Positions 18,120-26,979 of a stretch of DNA of 64,000 nucleotides are shown here, piece by piece; positions within the stretch are counted from its first letter, which is position 1, and every line of letters starts with the position of its first letter. This DNA is from Lysobacter sp. Root494. Its GTDB lineage: Bacteria > Pseudomonadota > Gammaproteobacteria > Xanthomonadales > Xanthomonadaceae. The position numbers and the translations under genes are program-made. The DNA is taken from NCBI RefSeq assembly GCF_001427225.1, contig NZ_LMFH01000009.1:62001-126000 (forward strand), given 5' to 3'. Below the pieces are notes generated by a model that had not been told where the DNA came from, did no database searches, and was given only the letters and a program-made list of their open reading frames with translations.

Positions 18120-20186
18120 ATGTATGAGTCCCTGATCGACGCGCTGCGCCGTGGCGCCGCCGCCGAAGCGCTGCCCGCCGCCTACGATGCCGTCGCCGCC
18201 AATCCGCAGGACGCGATCGCCCGTCGCTTGCTGGCCAATGCCCTGCAGCTCAACGGCGATCGGGAAGCAGCACTGGCCACGCTGGACGAAGCGCTCGAGC
18301 TGACGCCCGACGACGCCAGCCTGCACGTCGAACGCGCCGCGCTGCTGCTCAAGGGCCGCCAGCTGGACGAGGCCGAAACGGCGCTCGCCAAGGCGGTCGG
18401 GCTCGACCCCAACCAGTTCCTTGCCTATGTCATGCAGGGCCAGCTCGCGCTGGGTCGTGGCGACATTGCCGAAGCCGAACGCATCGCCAGGACCGCCGCG
18501 CGCATCGCACCATCGCATCCGCAGGTCGCCGCGATCGAAGGCATGGTCGCGCTGCGCCGCGGTGATGCCGATCACGCGCTGTCGATCCTCTCGCAGGCCG
18601 CGCAGGGCGCGCCGGAGGATCCGACGGTGCGCAATGCGCTGGGCTTCGCCTACCTCGCGAAGGGCCACTTCGCCTTCGCCGAACAGGCCTTCCGCAAGCA
18701 ACTGGAGCAGCAGCCGGATTCGTTCGCGCTGCGCGCGCTCATCGCCGATCTCGTGCGCCGCCAGGGGCGCGCTGCCGAAGCCGCCGATGAAGCCGCACCC
18801 TTGCTGGAACGCGAGAATGCCTCGCCGGGACTGCACCGCGTGGTCGGCGAACTCGAAGTGGAAGCCGGTCGTCCCGAACGCGCGGTCGCGCCGCTCAAGG
18901 CCGCGTTCGCCGCGATGCCGAACGACCTGCGCACGCTGCAGGTGCTGGTGGAAGCCTGGCGACGCAGCGGCGGTGTCGACGACGCGCGCGCCACGCTCGA
19001 CGCGGCGATTGCCGCGACACCCGGGAACGACAACCTGTGGCGCGCGCGCCTGGTGTTCGAGCCGTTCGCCGAAGCCGGCGCGCTCGCCGTCGTCGAGCGC
19101 TGGCTCGACGCCCGGCCGGACCATATCCCTCCGCTGCAGGCCCGTGTCGCCATCCATGACCGCGCTGGCGAACGCGACGAGGCCGATGCCATCGCGTATC
19201 AGATCGCCGCCATCGAGCCGGGTCAGGCGCAGGCCGAACTGCGCATCGTCGATCGTCTCCTGCGCGACGATCCGCCGGCTGCGGTCAAGCGCGTGAAGGA
19301 CCTGCTGGCCAAGAGCGATTCGGACGAGGCGCGTCCATTGCTGCGCCAGTTGCTGGGACGTTGCCAGGATATTGCGGGCGAGACGGCCGAAGCCGCGTCC
19401 ACCTGGGCCGCGCTGCAGGCGGATCTTTCGCAACAGCGGATGCCACTGCCGCCGTTGACGAGCGTTTCCGGAGAATTGCCGCCGCTGGCCCCGTTGCCCG
19501 AGGCCGCGCCCGGTGTGCTTTGGCTGTGGGGCCCGCCGGGCTCCCAGGTCGACCGCATCGCCCTGACCCTGAATTTCGCCGGAGCGCCGCTCCTCGCCGA
19601 CCGCTACGGACCGCAGCCACCCGTTGATGCGCTGCAACGCTTCGGCACGGCGCAGGAGCTGCTGGATGGGCGCCTGGAAGGCGGCTTGCTGGTCAGCCAA
19701 TGGCGCGCCGCGTTGCCGGGCCGCGGCATCACCGGCACCCAGGTCTTCGATTGGCTGTTGTGGTGGGACAACGCACTGCTGCACGCGTTGCGCCCGCATC
19801 TGCCGGAAGCGGTGCTGATGATCGCGATCCGCGATCCACGCGACATGCTGCTGGAATGGCTGGCTTACGACACGCCACAACGCTTCGGACTCGAGTCGAT
19901 CGAAAAGGGCGCGCAGTGGCTGGCGCAGGTGCTCAGCCAGATCGCGGATCTGCACGAGGGCGATCTCTTTCCCCACCGCCTGCTCAAGCTCGACGACATC
20001 GGCCATGATCCGGTTGCGCTGGCGAGTGCCATCGGCGACGCGCTCGAGACCAGGCTGCCACCGCTGCCTGCGCTCGCGCCGGCGAACATGGCGCCGGGCC
20101 ATTGGCGCGCTTACGCAGGACCGCTCGCCGACGCCTTCGCCATGCTGACGCCCGTCGCGGTACGTTTGGGCTATCCCGAAACCTGA
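18120..20186 (+). CDS. TPR protein with C-terminal sulfotransferase-like domain
   Basis: 688 residues. The first ~460 residues are a string of tetratricopeptide-like helices (repeated Ala/Leu-rich A..A..A patterns, for example ALNGDREAALATLDEALELTPDD-type units). From about 470 the chain changes: GVLWLWGPPGSQVDRIALTL resembles a degenerate 5-prime-PSB loop and MIAIRDPRDMLLEWLAY resembles the 3-prime-phosphate motif of PAPS-dependent sulfotransferases. No signal peptide. It may be a TPR-sulfotransferase or an inactive relative; the acceptor is unknown. It begins 77 bases after the YheT-like gene. Confidence 0.75.
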   Translation: MYESLIDALRRGAAAEALPAAYDAVAANPQDAIARRLLANALQLNGDREAALATLDEALELTPDDASLHVERAALLLKGRQLDEAETALAKAVGLDPNQFLAYVMQGQLALGRGDIAEAERIARTAARIAPSHPQVAAIEGMVALRRGDADHALSILSQAAQGAPEDPTVRNALGFAYLAKGHFAFAEQAFRKQLEQQPDSFALRALIADLVRRQGRAAEAADEAAPLLERENASPGLHRVVGELEVEAGRPERAVAPLKAAFAAMPNDLRTLQVLVEAWRRSGGVDDARATLDAAIAATPGNDNLWRARLVFEPFAEAGALAVVERWLDARPDHIPPLQARVAIHDRAGERDEADAIAYQIAAIEPGQAQAELRIVDRLLRDDPPAAVKRVKDLLAKSDSDEARPLLRQLLGRCQDIAGETAEAASTWAALQADLSQQRMPLPPLTSVSGELPPLAPLPEAAPGVLWLWGPPGSQVDRIALTLNFAGAPLLADRYGPQPPVDALQRFGTAQELLDGRLEGGLLVSQWRAALPGRGITGTQVFDWLLWWDNALLHALRPHLPEAVLMIAIRDPRDMLLEWLAYDTPQRFGLESIEKGAQWLAQVLSQIADLHEGDLFPHRLLKLDDIGHDPVALASAIGDALETRLPPLPALAPANMAPGHWRAYAGPLADAFAMLTPVAVRLGYPET

Positions 20187-20266
20187 GTGCGGCGCGCCGC
20201 TGCGTCGCCGGTGGCGATCCGTCGGGGGATCGCCGCCGTCTTCAAGGACCACAAGGAGCGCAGACC

Positions 20267-20878
20267 ATGAAGATCCACAGCGACAGCTTCGCCCACCGCG
20301 CACGCATTCCCGCCGGATTCGCCGCGGGCCAGCCCACGAGCGACGGTTACGGCTTCGCGCCGAACCGCAATCCGCATCTCGCCTGGGGCGAGGTGCCCGA
20401 AGGCACGCAGTCGTTCGCGCTGCTCTGCATCGATCCGGATGTGCCCACCAACGCCAGCCCGGCGCAGATTCCGGTGGAACAGCCGCGCGCCGATTTCACC
20501 CACTGGGCAATGGTCGACATTCCCGCGAACGTGCGCGAGATCGCCGCGGGCAGCTGCAGCGATGGCGTGCAGCCGCATGGCAAGTCCGATCCAAAGGGTC
20601 CGCCCGGGAGCCGTCAGGGCCTCAACGATTACACCGGCTGGTTCGCCGGCGACGCCGGCATGCGCGGCGATTGGCGCGGCTACGACGGCCCGTTCCCGCC
20701 GCCGCACGACCTGCGCCTGCACCGTTACTTCTTCCGCCTGTTCGCGCTCGATGTCGCCAGGCTCGACGTGCCGGACCGCTTCACCGCCGGCGACGTACTG
20801 CAGGCGATGCAGGGACACGTGCTGGCGGAAGCGTCGATCTACGGGACGTATTCGCTCAATCCTGCTGTGAAGGACTGA
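20267..20878 (+). CDS. YbhB/YbcL family PEBP protein
   Basis: 203 residues. Phosphatidylethanolamine-binding-protein fold with FAPNRNPHLAWGEVPEGTQS, LLCIDPDVP, HWAMVDIPAN and the ligand-pocket motif GPFPPPHDLRLHRYFFRLFA. Raf-kinase-inhibitor-like in fold only; bacterial members have no settled role. Cytoplasmic. A clear AAGGAG ribosome site precedes the ATG at 20267. Confidence 0.92.
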   Translation: MKIHSDSFAHRARIPAGFAAGQPTSDGYGFAPNRNPHLAWGEVPEGTQSFALLCIDPDVPTNASPAQIPVEQPRADFTHWAMVDIPANVREIAAGSCSDGVQPHGKSDPKGPPGSRQGLNDYTGWFAGDAGMRGDWRGYDGPFPPPHDLRLHRYFFRLFALDVARLDVPDRFTAGDVLQAMQGHVLAEASIYGTYSLNPAVKD

Positions 20879-21027
20879 AGTCGTAGCGCACGCTGCGCAT
20901 CACGATCTGTCGGGTGATGCAGGAAACACGTGCTCGCGGAAGCGGTTTGCGCAGCGTATTCCTCGTCTTCCGCATGAGGCGCAGGGGACCGCGGCCAGGT
21001 ACGCACGGCCATGCCGCGGACCTTGCT

Positions 21028-21837
21028 TCACTGCCCCGCAGGCACCAGCAACAGCAACGCCAGCCCCAGCACCACGCGATAAGCGGCGAACACCGTGAAG
21101 CGATGGTGCTGGATGTAGTGCAGCAGCCACTTCACCGAGATGAAGGCGGTGATCGCCGAGGCCACGAACGCGATCGCCAGCGCGCCCCATTGCTCGTGCG
21201 CGGCTTCGCCGTTGCCGATGACGTCGATCAGTTCATATGCGGTCGCGGCGAACATCGTCGGGATGCCGACGAGAAACGCGAACTCGGTTGCCGCCGCGCG
21301 GCTGGTGGTGCCGGCGAGCAGGGCGACGAAGATCGTCGCGGCCGAGCGCGAAGTGCCCGGGAACACGCCGGCGACGACCTGCGCGAGACCCACCAGCAGC
21401 GCGACCGTCCAGGTGATCTGCGAGCGTTCGCCCAGCACCGCCGCGCGCCTGCCGGCGAAGTACTCCGCCACCACCATCCACGCCGCACCGATCACCAGCG
21501 CCCACGCGATCGGCGCGACGGTTTCCGGCAGCTGGAAGCCCAGCTTCTTGACCGCCACGCCCAGCACGGCGGTCACGCCGAACGCCGCCGCCAGCTTCCA
21601 CGCGTAGTCACGGCTTTCGCGATCGGCGAGGAACTGCGTCGCCAGCTGCCACAGGCGCTGGCGGTAAATCAGCACGACGGCGAGGATCGCGCCGGCCTGG
21701 ATGGCGATGTTGAACAGGTCGCTGCGATGGCCCAGCCAGCGCTCGGCGATCAGCAGGTGGCCCGTGCTGGAGATCGGCAGGAACTCGGTGATGCCTTCGA
21801 TGATGCCGAGCAGCAGGGCGGCGAAAAGATCGAACAT
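21028..21837 (-). CDS. uppP: Undecaprenyl-diphosphatase
   Basis: 269 residues, several membrane helices. Dephosphorylates undecaprenyl diphosphate to recycle the lipid carrier of cell-wall synthesis; its loss causes bacitracin sensitivity. Both family motifs are present: GIIEGITEFLPISSTGHL near the N-terminus and VFPGTSRSAATIF near residue 170. The ATG at 21837 fits the family; the 35-codon upstream extension does not. Confidence 0.96.
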   Translation of the reverse strand: MFDLFAALLLGIIEGITEFLPISSTGHLLIAERWLGHRSDLFNIAIQAGAILAVVLIYRQRLWQLATQFLADRESRDYAWKLAAAFGVTAVLGVAVKKLGFQLPETVAPIAWALVIGAAWMVVAEYFAGRRAAVLGERSQITWTVALLVGLAQVVAGVFPGTSRSAATIFVALLAGTTSRAAATEFAFLVGIPTMFAATAYELIDVIGNGEAAHEQWGALAIAFVASAITAFISVKWLLHYIQHHRFTVFAAYRVVLGLALLLLVPAGQ

Positions 21838-21904
21838 GAAAGAACGGACCAGTGGAGCCGGCGGCGGCCGGCGAAACGGCGCGCAGCATAGCCTAGCGGG
21901 CGTG

Positions 21905-21951
21905 TGCACCAGTTCGGCGCAATGGTTCGCGCGCTGCACCAATATGGTTCA
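21905..21951. promoter_or_regulatory. Two NtrC-like binding sites upstream of glnA
   Basis: TGCACC-N5-GGCGCA at 21905-21921 and TGCACC-N5-GGTTCA at 21935-21951, both close to the NtrC consensus TGCACC-N5-GGTGCA. Centres are 30 bp apart, about three helical turns, which suits cooperative dimers. They lie 50-100 bp before the sigma-54 promoter. Confidence 0.82.
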
Positions 21952-22001
21952 AGCCGGCTTGGCTTACGCGGGAGTTTCCTGTGAAATCAATCACCTGAAG
22001 G

Positions 22002-22017
22002 TTGGCACGCGCCTTGC
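22002..22017 (+). promoter_or_regulatory. Sigma-54 (-24/-12) promoter of glnA
   Basis: TTGGCACG-CGCC-TTGC matches the sigma-54 consensus TTGGCACG-N4-TTGC, with GG at 22004-22005 and GC at 22016-22017 spaced exactly one turn. It lies 46 bases before the glnA start, downstream of two NtrC-like sites. Confidence 0.9.
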
Positions 22018-22062
22018 GAACCCTAGCGCAGCTTTCCTGATTCCCCTTCCCCGGAGCTCGTG

Positions 22063-23472
22063 ATGTCCCTCGAAAACGTCGAAAAACTCATCAAGGACCA
22101 CAAGGTCGAATTCGTCGACCTCCGCTTCGCCGACATGCGCGGCGTGCAGCACCACGTGACCTTCCCGAAGTCGATCATCGAGCCCGCTCTGTTCGAGGAC
22201 GGCAAGATGTTCGACGGCTCGTCGATCTCCGGCTGGAAGGGCATCAACGAGTCGGACATGGTGTTGCTGCCCGACGCGGGCACCGCGTTCCTGGATCCGT
22301 TCACCGCCGATCCGACCCTGGTGCTGACCTGCGACATCCTCGATCCGGCCACCATGCAGGCCTACTCGCGCGACCCGCGCGGCGTCGCCAAGCGCGCCGA
22401 GGCCTACCTCAAGTCCACCGGCATCGCCGACCAGGCCTTCTTCGGCCCGGAGCCGGAATTCTTCATCTTCGACAGCGTCCGTTTCGCCAATGACATGGGC
22501 CACACCTTCTTCCACATCGATTCGGAAGAAGCGCACTGGAACTCGGGCCGCGAATACGACGGCGGCAATACCGGGTACCGGCCGATGGTTAAGGGCGGCT
22601 ACTTCCCGGTCGCGCCGCTCGACTCGCTGCACGACCTCCGCGCCGAGATGTGCAAGACGCTGGAACAGGTCGGCATCGAAGTGGAAGTGCACCACCATGA
22701 AGTCGCCAACGCCGGCCAGTGCGAAATCGGCACCAAGTTCAGCTCGCTGGTGCAGAAGGCCGACGAACTGCTGACGATGAAGTACATCATCAAGAACGTC
22801 GCCCACCGCAACGGCAAGACCGCGACCTTCATGCCCAAGCCCATCGTCGGCGACAACGGCAGCGGCATGCACGTGCACCAGTCGCTCGCCAAGGGCGGCG
22901 CCAACCTGTTCTCCGGCGACGGCTACGGCGGCCTGTCGCAGATGGCGCTGTGGTACATCGGCGGCATCTTCAAGCACGCGCGCGCGATCAATGCGTTCGC
23001 CAACTCGACGACGAATTCGTACAAGCGCCTGGTGCCGGGCTTCGAGGCGCCGGTGATGCTGGCGTACTCGGCGCGCAACCGTTCGGCTTCGTGCCGCATT
23101 CCGTATGTGGCCAATCCGAAGGCGCGCCGCATCGAGATCCGTTTCCCCGATCCGATGAACACCGGTTACCTGATCTTCTCCGCGCTGATGATGGCGGGCC
23201 TGGACGGCATCAAGAACCAGATCGACCCCGGTGCTCCTTCCGACAAGGATCTCTACGACCTGCCGCCGGAAGAAGAGAAGAACATCCCGACCGTGTGCCA
23301 TTCGCTGGACCAGGCGCTCGAAGCTCTCGACAAGGACCGCGAATTCCTCAAGGCCGGTGGCGTGTTCACCGACGACTTCATCGACAGCTACATCGCGCTG
23401 AAGATGCAGGAAGTCACGCGCTTCCGCGCGGCGACGCACCCGCTCGAGTACCAGATGTACTACACGATCTAA
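22063..23472 (+). CDS. glnA: Type I glutamine synthetase
   Basis: 469 residues. Makes glutamine from glutamate, ammonium and ATP; dodecamer in the cytoplasm. GSI signatures are clear: [46 protein letters not shown] and the adenylylation loop [13 protein letters not shown] with Y398 as the tyrosine modified by GlnE. A sigma-54 promoter and two NtrC-like sites precede it and a hairpin follows the stop. The ATG at 22063 is used rather than the overlapping GTG at 22060. Confidence 0.98.
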   Translation: MSLENVEKLIKDHKVEFVDLRFADMRGVQHHVTFPKSIIEPALFEDGKMFDGSSISGWKGINESDMVLLPDAGTAFLDPFTADPTLVLTCDILDPATMQAYSRDPRGVAKRAEAYLKSTGIADQAFFGPEPEFFIFDSVRFANDMGHTFFHIDSEEAHWNSGREYDGGNTGYRPMVKGGYFPVAPLDSLHDLRAEMCKTLEQVGIEVEVHHHEVANAGQCEIGTKFSSLVQKADELLTMKYIIKNVAHRNGKTATFMPKPIVGDNGSGMHVHQSLAKGGANLFSGDGYGGLSQMALWYIGGIFKHARAINAFANSTTNSYKRLVPGFEAPVMLAYSARNRSASCRIPYVANPKARRIEIRFPDPMNTGYLIFSALMMAGLDGIKNQIDPGAPSDKDLYDLPPEEEKNIPTVCHSLDQALEALDKDREFLKAGGVFTDDFIDSYIALKMQEVTRFRAATHPLEYQMYYTI

Positions 23473-23896
23473 GCGTCTTGCTTCAAAGCCCCTCTCCCGC
23501 CGGGAGAGGGGCAACAGCAACAAGAACAGCAACACCACATCGCCGCGCGGCCAGCCCTGCGCAGCGCATGCAACGTCCGGACGACGCGGCCGTCCCCGCG
23601 CACCCGAACGCTTCGCCTCGCCGACATAGCGAGCGCTTCATCTCCGCCTCGCGGCTAGTCCCTGCGAGCGCATCCCGGGTCTCCGCGGCATTCCCTGCGG
23701 CTACCAGTGACGCCAGCCGTCGCCTTCGCATGCATTCCTCTCCGATTGAAACGCCGCAACGACGGCGTGGACACGCGTGTCCGCAATCCACGGGAGCCTG
23801 CGAACGCAATGCCGGCAACGCCGCACGCCTGCGAACGCAACAACGACATCCGAAGCACCTGACCGGGGAGGGCCAACCGCATGAGAGGCCTGTGTC
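23473..23896. other. 424-bp intergenic region between glnA and the porin gene
   Basis: Begins with the glnA terminator hairpin and a degenerate CAACAG-type run (23511-23536). Further on are a perfect 14-bp palindrome GGACACGCGTGTCC (23769-23782) and a direct repeat GCCTGCGAACGCAA (23796-23809 and 23827-23840). No sigma-54 promoter was found, and no gene. Confidence 0.5.
23488..23512 (+). terminator. Terminator-like hairpin after glnA
   Basis: GCCCCTCTCCC (23488-23498) pairs perfectly with GGGAGAGGGGC (23502-23512), loop of three bases. No T tract follows. Confidence 0.6.
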
Positions 23897-24664
23897 ATGA
23901 CGCATCGCATTAACGCCGTTGTTTCATCCATTGCCCTTGCGGCCCTGTTCGTCCTCGCACCCGCGGGCGACGCGCAAGCCGGCATTGGTGGCTCCGTCGC
24001 GCTCACCAGCGACTACGTGTTCCGTGGCGTCTCGCAGAACAACCAGGAACCTGCACTGCAAGCGGGGCTCGAATACGCCGCCGACAGCGGCTTCTATGTC
24101 GGCTCGTGGGGCAGCAACGTCAGCTGGCTGTCGGATCTCACCGCGTTCGGCATTCCCGTTTCCAACAGCCTCGAACTCGACGTCTACGGTGGTTATCGCG
24201 GCAAGTTCAGCGACAAGGTCGCCTACGACGTGGGCGCGCTGTACTACTGGTATCCAGGCGATTACCCCAGCGGATTCAACAGTCCGGACACCGGCGAAAT
24301 CTATGCCGGCGTGACCTTCGGGCCCTTCGCCAGCACCACGTTCTCGGTGAAGTACTCGTACTCGCTCACCGACCTGTTCGGCTACGCCGACTCGGACGGC
24401 AGCGGTTACCTCGACGGCAACGCCAACTGGGAATTCGTCCCGGGCTGGACGCTCAACGTCCACGGCGGCAAGCAGTGGGTCGAAAACAACGAGATCGCCG
24501 AGTACGCCGACTGGAAAGTAGGCGTGACGAAAGGCTTCGCCAACGGCTTCTCCGCCGCGCTCGCCTATTCCGACACCGACGCCGACGAGCCGTTCTACAC
24601 CAACGCCTACGGCAACTTCGTGGGCGAGGACACGGTGCTGCTCACCGTCACCAAAACCTTCTGA
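23897..24664 (+). CDS. TorF family porin, outer-membrane protein
   Basis: 255 residues. Signal peptide ending DAQAG, then GGSVALTSDYVFRGVSQNNQEPALQAG split over a strand and loop that is the hallmark of the TorF/Gcw_chp family, alternating amphipathic beta strands, and a C-terminal Phe (VTKTF) as in outer-membrane barrels. It lies 63 bases before glnK. This gene order recurs in related bacteria, so it may help ammonium or amino compounds cross the outer membrane; that role is inferred. Confidence 0.88.
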   Translation: MTHRINAVVSSIALAALFVLAPAGDAQAGIGGSVALTSDYVFRGVSQNNQEPALQAGLEYAADSGFYVGSWGSNVSWLSDLTAFGIPVSNSLELDVYGGYRGKFSDKVAYDVGALYYWYPGDYPSGFNSPDTGEIYAGVTFGPFASTTFSVKYSYSLTDLFGYADSDGSGYLDGNANWEFVPGWTLNVHGGKQWVENNEIAEYADWKVGVTKGFANGFSAALAYSDTDADEPFYTNAYGNFVGEDTVLLTVTKTF

Positions 24665-25066
<402 letters not shown>

Positions 25067-25177
25067 CACGCAACTGCGAGATTCGATATGAACATGAAAA
25101 CGATCGAAGCCCGCGTGAGCGGGTTGTTGGAAATGGAAACCCCGGCCAGTGCTTCTGCAAGGCAGCGAAGCCTTCAG

Positions 25178-25320
25178 TCGTCATTCCCGCGAAAGCGGGA
25201 ATCCAGCGACTTTGCCGTGGACGTTGGACATGTGGACCATCCTGGAAAAATAAAAACAAAGTCACTGGATGAACGGACATTCGTCCGTGGAAAAGACGCC
25301 CGCTTTCGCGGAAATGACGA
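25178..25320. repeat. Terminal-inverted-repeat element, family A copy 1
   Basis: 143 bp. The ends TCGTCATTCCCGCGAAAGCG.. (25178-25199) and its mirror at 25299-25320 pair with one mismatch over 22 bp. An inner pair ATCCAGCGACTTTG / CAAAGTCACTGGAT reinforces the structure. It sits between glnK and amtB and adds an open in-frame stretch before amtB. No transposase is encoded, so it is MITE-like. Confidence 0.85.
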
Positions 25321-25351
25321 AGTGGGTGGCGGTGGTGCAGTTAGCTCACGG

Positions 25352-26767
25352 ATGAAAAAAGCAGTGGGTCGTCTTGCGATCCTGGCGGTAGCCGCATCGG
25401 CTCCGGCAGCTGCCTTCGCGCAGGATGCTGCCGCTGCCGCACAAGCCGCTGCACCGGTTGCCAACAAAGGCGACATCGCCTGGCTGCTGGTGTGCTCCGC
25501 GCTCGTCATTTTCATGACGCTGCCCGGACTCGCGCTGTTCTACGGCGGCCTGGTGCGCAGCAAGAACGTGCTGTCGGTGCTGATGCAGTGCCTGCTGGTG
25601 TTCTCGCTGGTGGCGGTGTTGTGGGTGCTGTACGGCTATTCGCTGGCGTTCACGTCGGGCAACGCCTTCATCGGTGGCTGGGACCGCCTGTTCGCGCACG
25701 GACTCGATGCGAATGCGATGGCGGCGACATTCACCAAGGGGGTGGTCATCCCGGAACTGGTGTTCTTCGTGTTCCAGGGCGCGTTCGCCTGCATCACCTG
25801 CGCGCTGATCGTCGGCGCGTTCGCCGAACGGGTGAGGTTCGCCGGCGTGCTGGTGTTCACCGTGCTGTGGTTCACCTTCGCCTACGCGCCGATGGCGCAC
25901 ATGGTGTGGTTCTTCCCGGGACCGGATGCGTTCACCAGCAACGACGCGGTGCCGGGCGTGCTCGCGCAGTCGGGCTTCCTGTTCGCGAAGGGCGCACTGG
26001 ATTTCGCCGGCGGCACGGTGGTGCACATCAACGCTGCCGTCGCAGGCCTGGTCGGTGCCTACGTCACCGGCAAGCGCGTGGGCTACGGGCGCGAAGCGAT
26101 CAAGCCGCACAACCTCACGCAGACGATGGTGGGCGCGTCGATCCTGTGGGTGGGCTGGTTCGGCTTCAACGCGGGCTCCGCGCTCGAGGCGAATGCAGTA
26201 GCTGCGCAGGCCTTCGTCAACACCTTCCTGGCGACCGCCGCGGCGGTGCTGGGATGGACGGCGGTGGAATGGATCGGCAAGGGCAAGCCGTCGATGCTCG
26301 GCGCGGCGTCGGGGGCGGTCGCGGGTCTTGTCGCGATCACGCCGGCGGCCGGTTTCGTCGGCCTGTGCGGTGCGTTGGTGATCGGTGCGCTCGCAGGCGT
26401 GGTGTGCCTGTGGGGCGTGAGCGGATTGAAGCGGTTGCTGGGCGCGGACGATGCGCTCGACGTGTTTGGCGTGCACGGCATCGGCGGCATCCTCGGTGCG
26501 GTGCTCACCGGTGTGTTCGCGGCGCCGCCGCTTGGCGGGTCGGGCATCTGGGATTACGTCACCGAAACCGCGTTGCCCGACTACTCCATCGCATCGCAGG
26601 TCTGGATCCAGGCGCAGGGCGTGCTGGTGACGGTGGTGGTGTCGGGCGTGGTCGCGCTCGTCAGCTTCCTGATCGTGAAGTACACCGTCGGGTTGCGCGT
26701 CAACGAGGAAGCCGAACGCGAAGGGCTCGACATCGCCTCGCATGGCGAGTCGGCGTACGAGCACTGA
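25352..26767 (+). CDS. amtB: Ammonium transporter
   Basis: 471 residues from the ATG at 25352, which yields a proper signal peptide (KKAVGRLAILAVAASAPAAAFAQ in pieces) and the eleven helices of Amt proteins. Motifs: GLALFYGGLVRSKNVLSVL in helix 1, FVFQGAFACITCALIVGAFAER over two stretches, FDFAGGTVVHINAA-type helix 5 with the first pore histidine, and FGVHGIGGILGAVLTG with the second. Imports ammonium under GlnK control. An in-frame ATG at 25088, 21 bases after glnK, would read through the inverted-repeat element, so the true start is uncertain. Confidence 0.93.
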   Translation: MKKAVGRLAILAVAASAPAAAFAQDAAAAAQAAAPVANKGDIAWLLVCSALVIFMTLPGLALFYGGLVRSKNVLSVLMQCLLVFSLVAVLWVLYGYSLAFTSGNAFIGGWDRLFAHGLDANAMAATFTKGVVIPELVFFVFQGAFACITCALIVGAFAERVRFAGVLVFTVLWFTFAYAPMAHMVWFFPGPDAFTSNDAVPGVLAQSGFLFAKGALDFAGGTVVHINAAVAGLVGAYVTGKRVGYGREAIKPHNLTQTMVGASILWVGWFGFNAGSALEANAVAAQAFVNTFLATAAAVLGWTAVEWIGKGKPSMLGAASGAVAGLVAITPAAGFVGLCGALVIGALAGVVCLWGVSGLKRLLGADDALDVFGVHGIGGILGAVLTGVFAAPPLGGSGIWDYVTETALPDYSIASQVWIQAQGVLVTVVVSGVVALVSFLIVKYTVGLRVNEEAEREGLDIASHGESAYEH

Positions 26768-26789
26768 TTCGCCGCAGCGAGGCGGAACA

Positions 26790-26816
26790 CAGCAGCCCGG
26801 CCTGGCCGGGCTGCTG
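26790..26816 (+). terminator. Hairpin terminator after amtB
   Basis: CAGCAGCCCGGCC, one T, GGCCGGGCTGCTG: a perfect 13-bp stem 23 bases after the amtB stop. No long T tract. It separates amtB from the multicopper oxidase. Confidence 0.72.
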
Positions 26817-26979
26817 CGCCACGAGCTTCGTGCGAAAGCAGTCCGCACTTGCGCCGCCCGCAACCGGCTGAACCGCCTGAATGCATCCGGGGTGGGCGCG
26901 CGCGTCGCGCCAGCCCGATGCCGTTGCGCACCTGCTGGCGGCCGAGCACAGTACCGATTCCGCGCTGCTTCCTGATGCG

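Noticed and set aside
18081-20303. 740-residue minus-strand reading frame
   Set aside because: Antisense to the TPR gene, Arg/Gln-rich, no motifs.
21991-23538. 515-residue minus-strand reading frame
   Set aside because: Antisense to glnA, which is unmistakable.
25088-25351. Separate small gene between glnK and amtB
   Set aside because: Most of it is the repeat element; the frame has no independent stop and merges with amtB.
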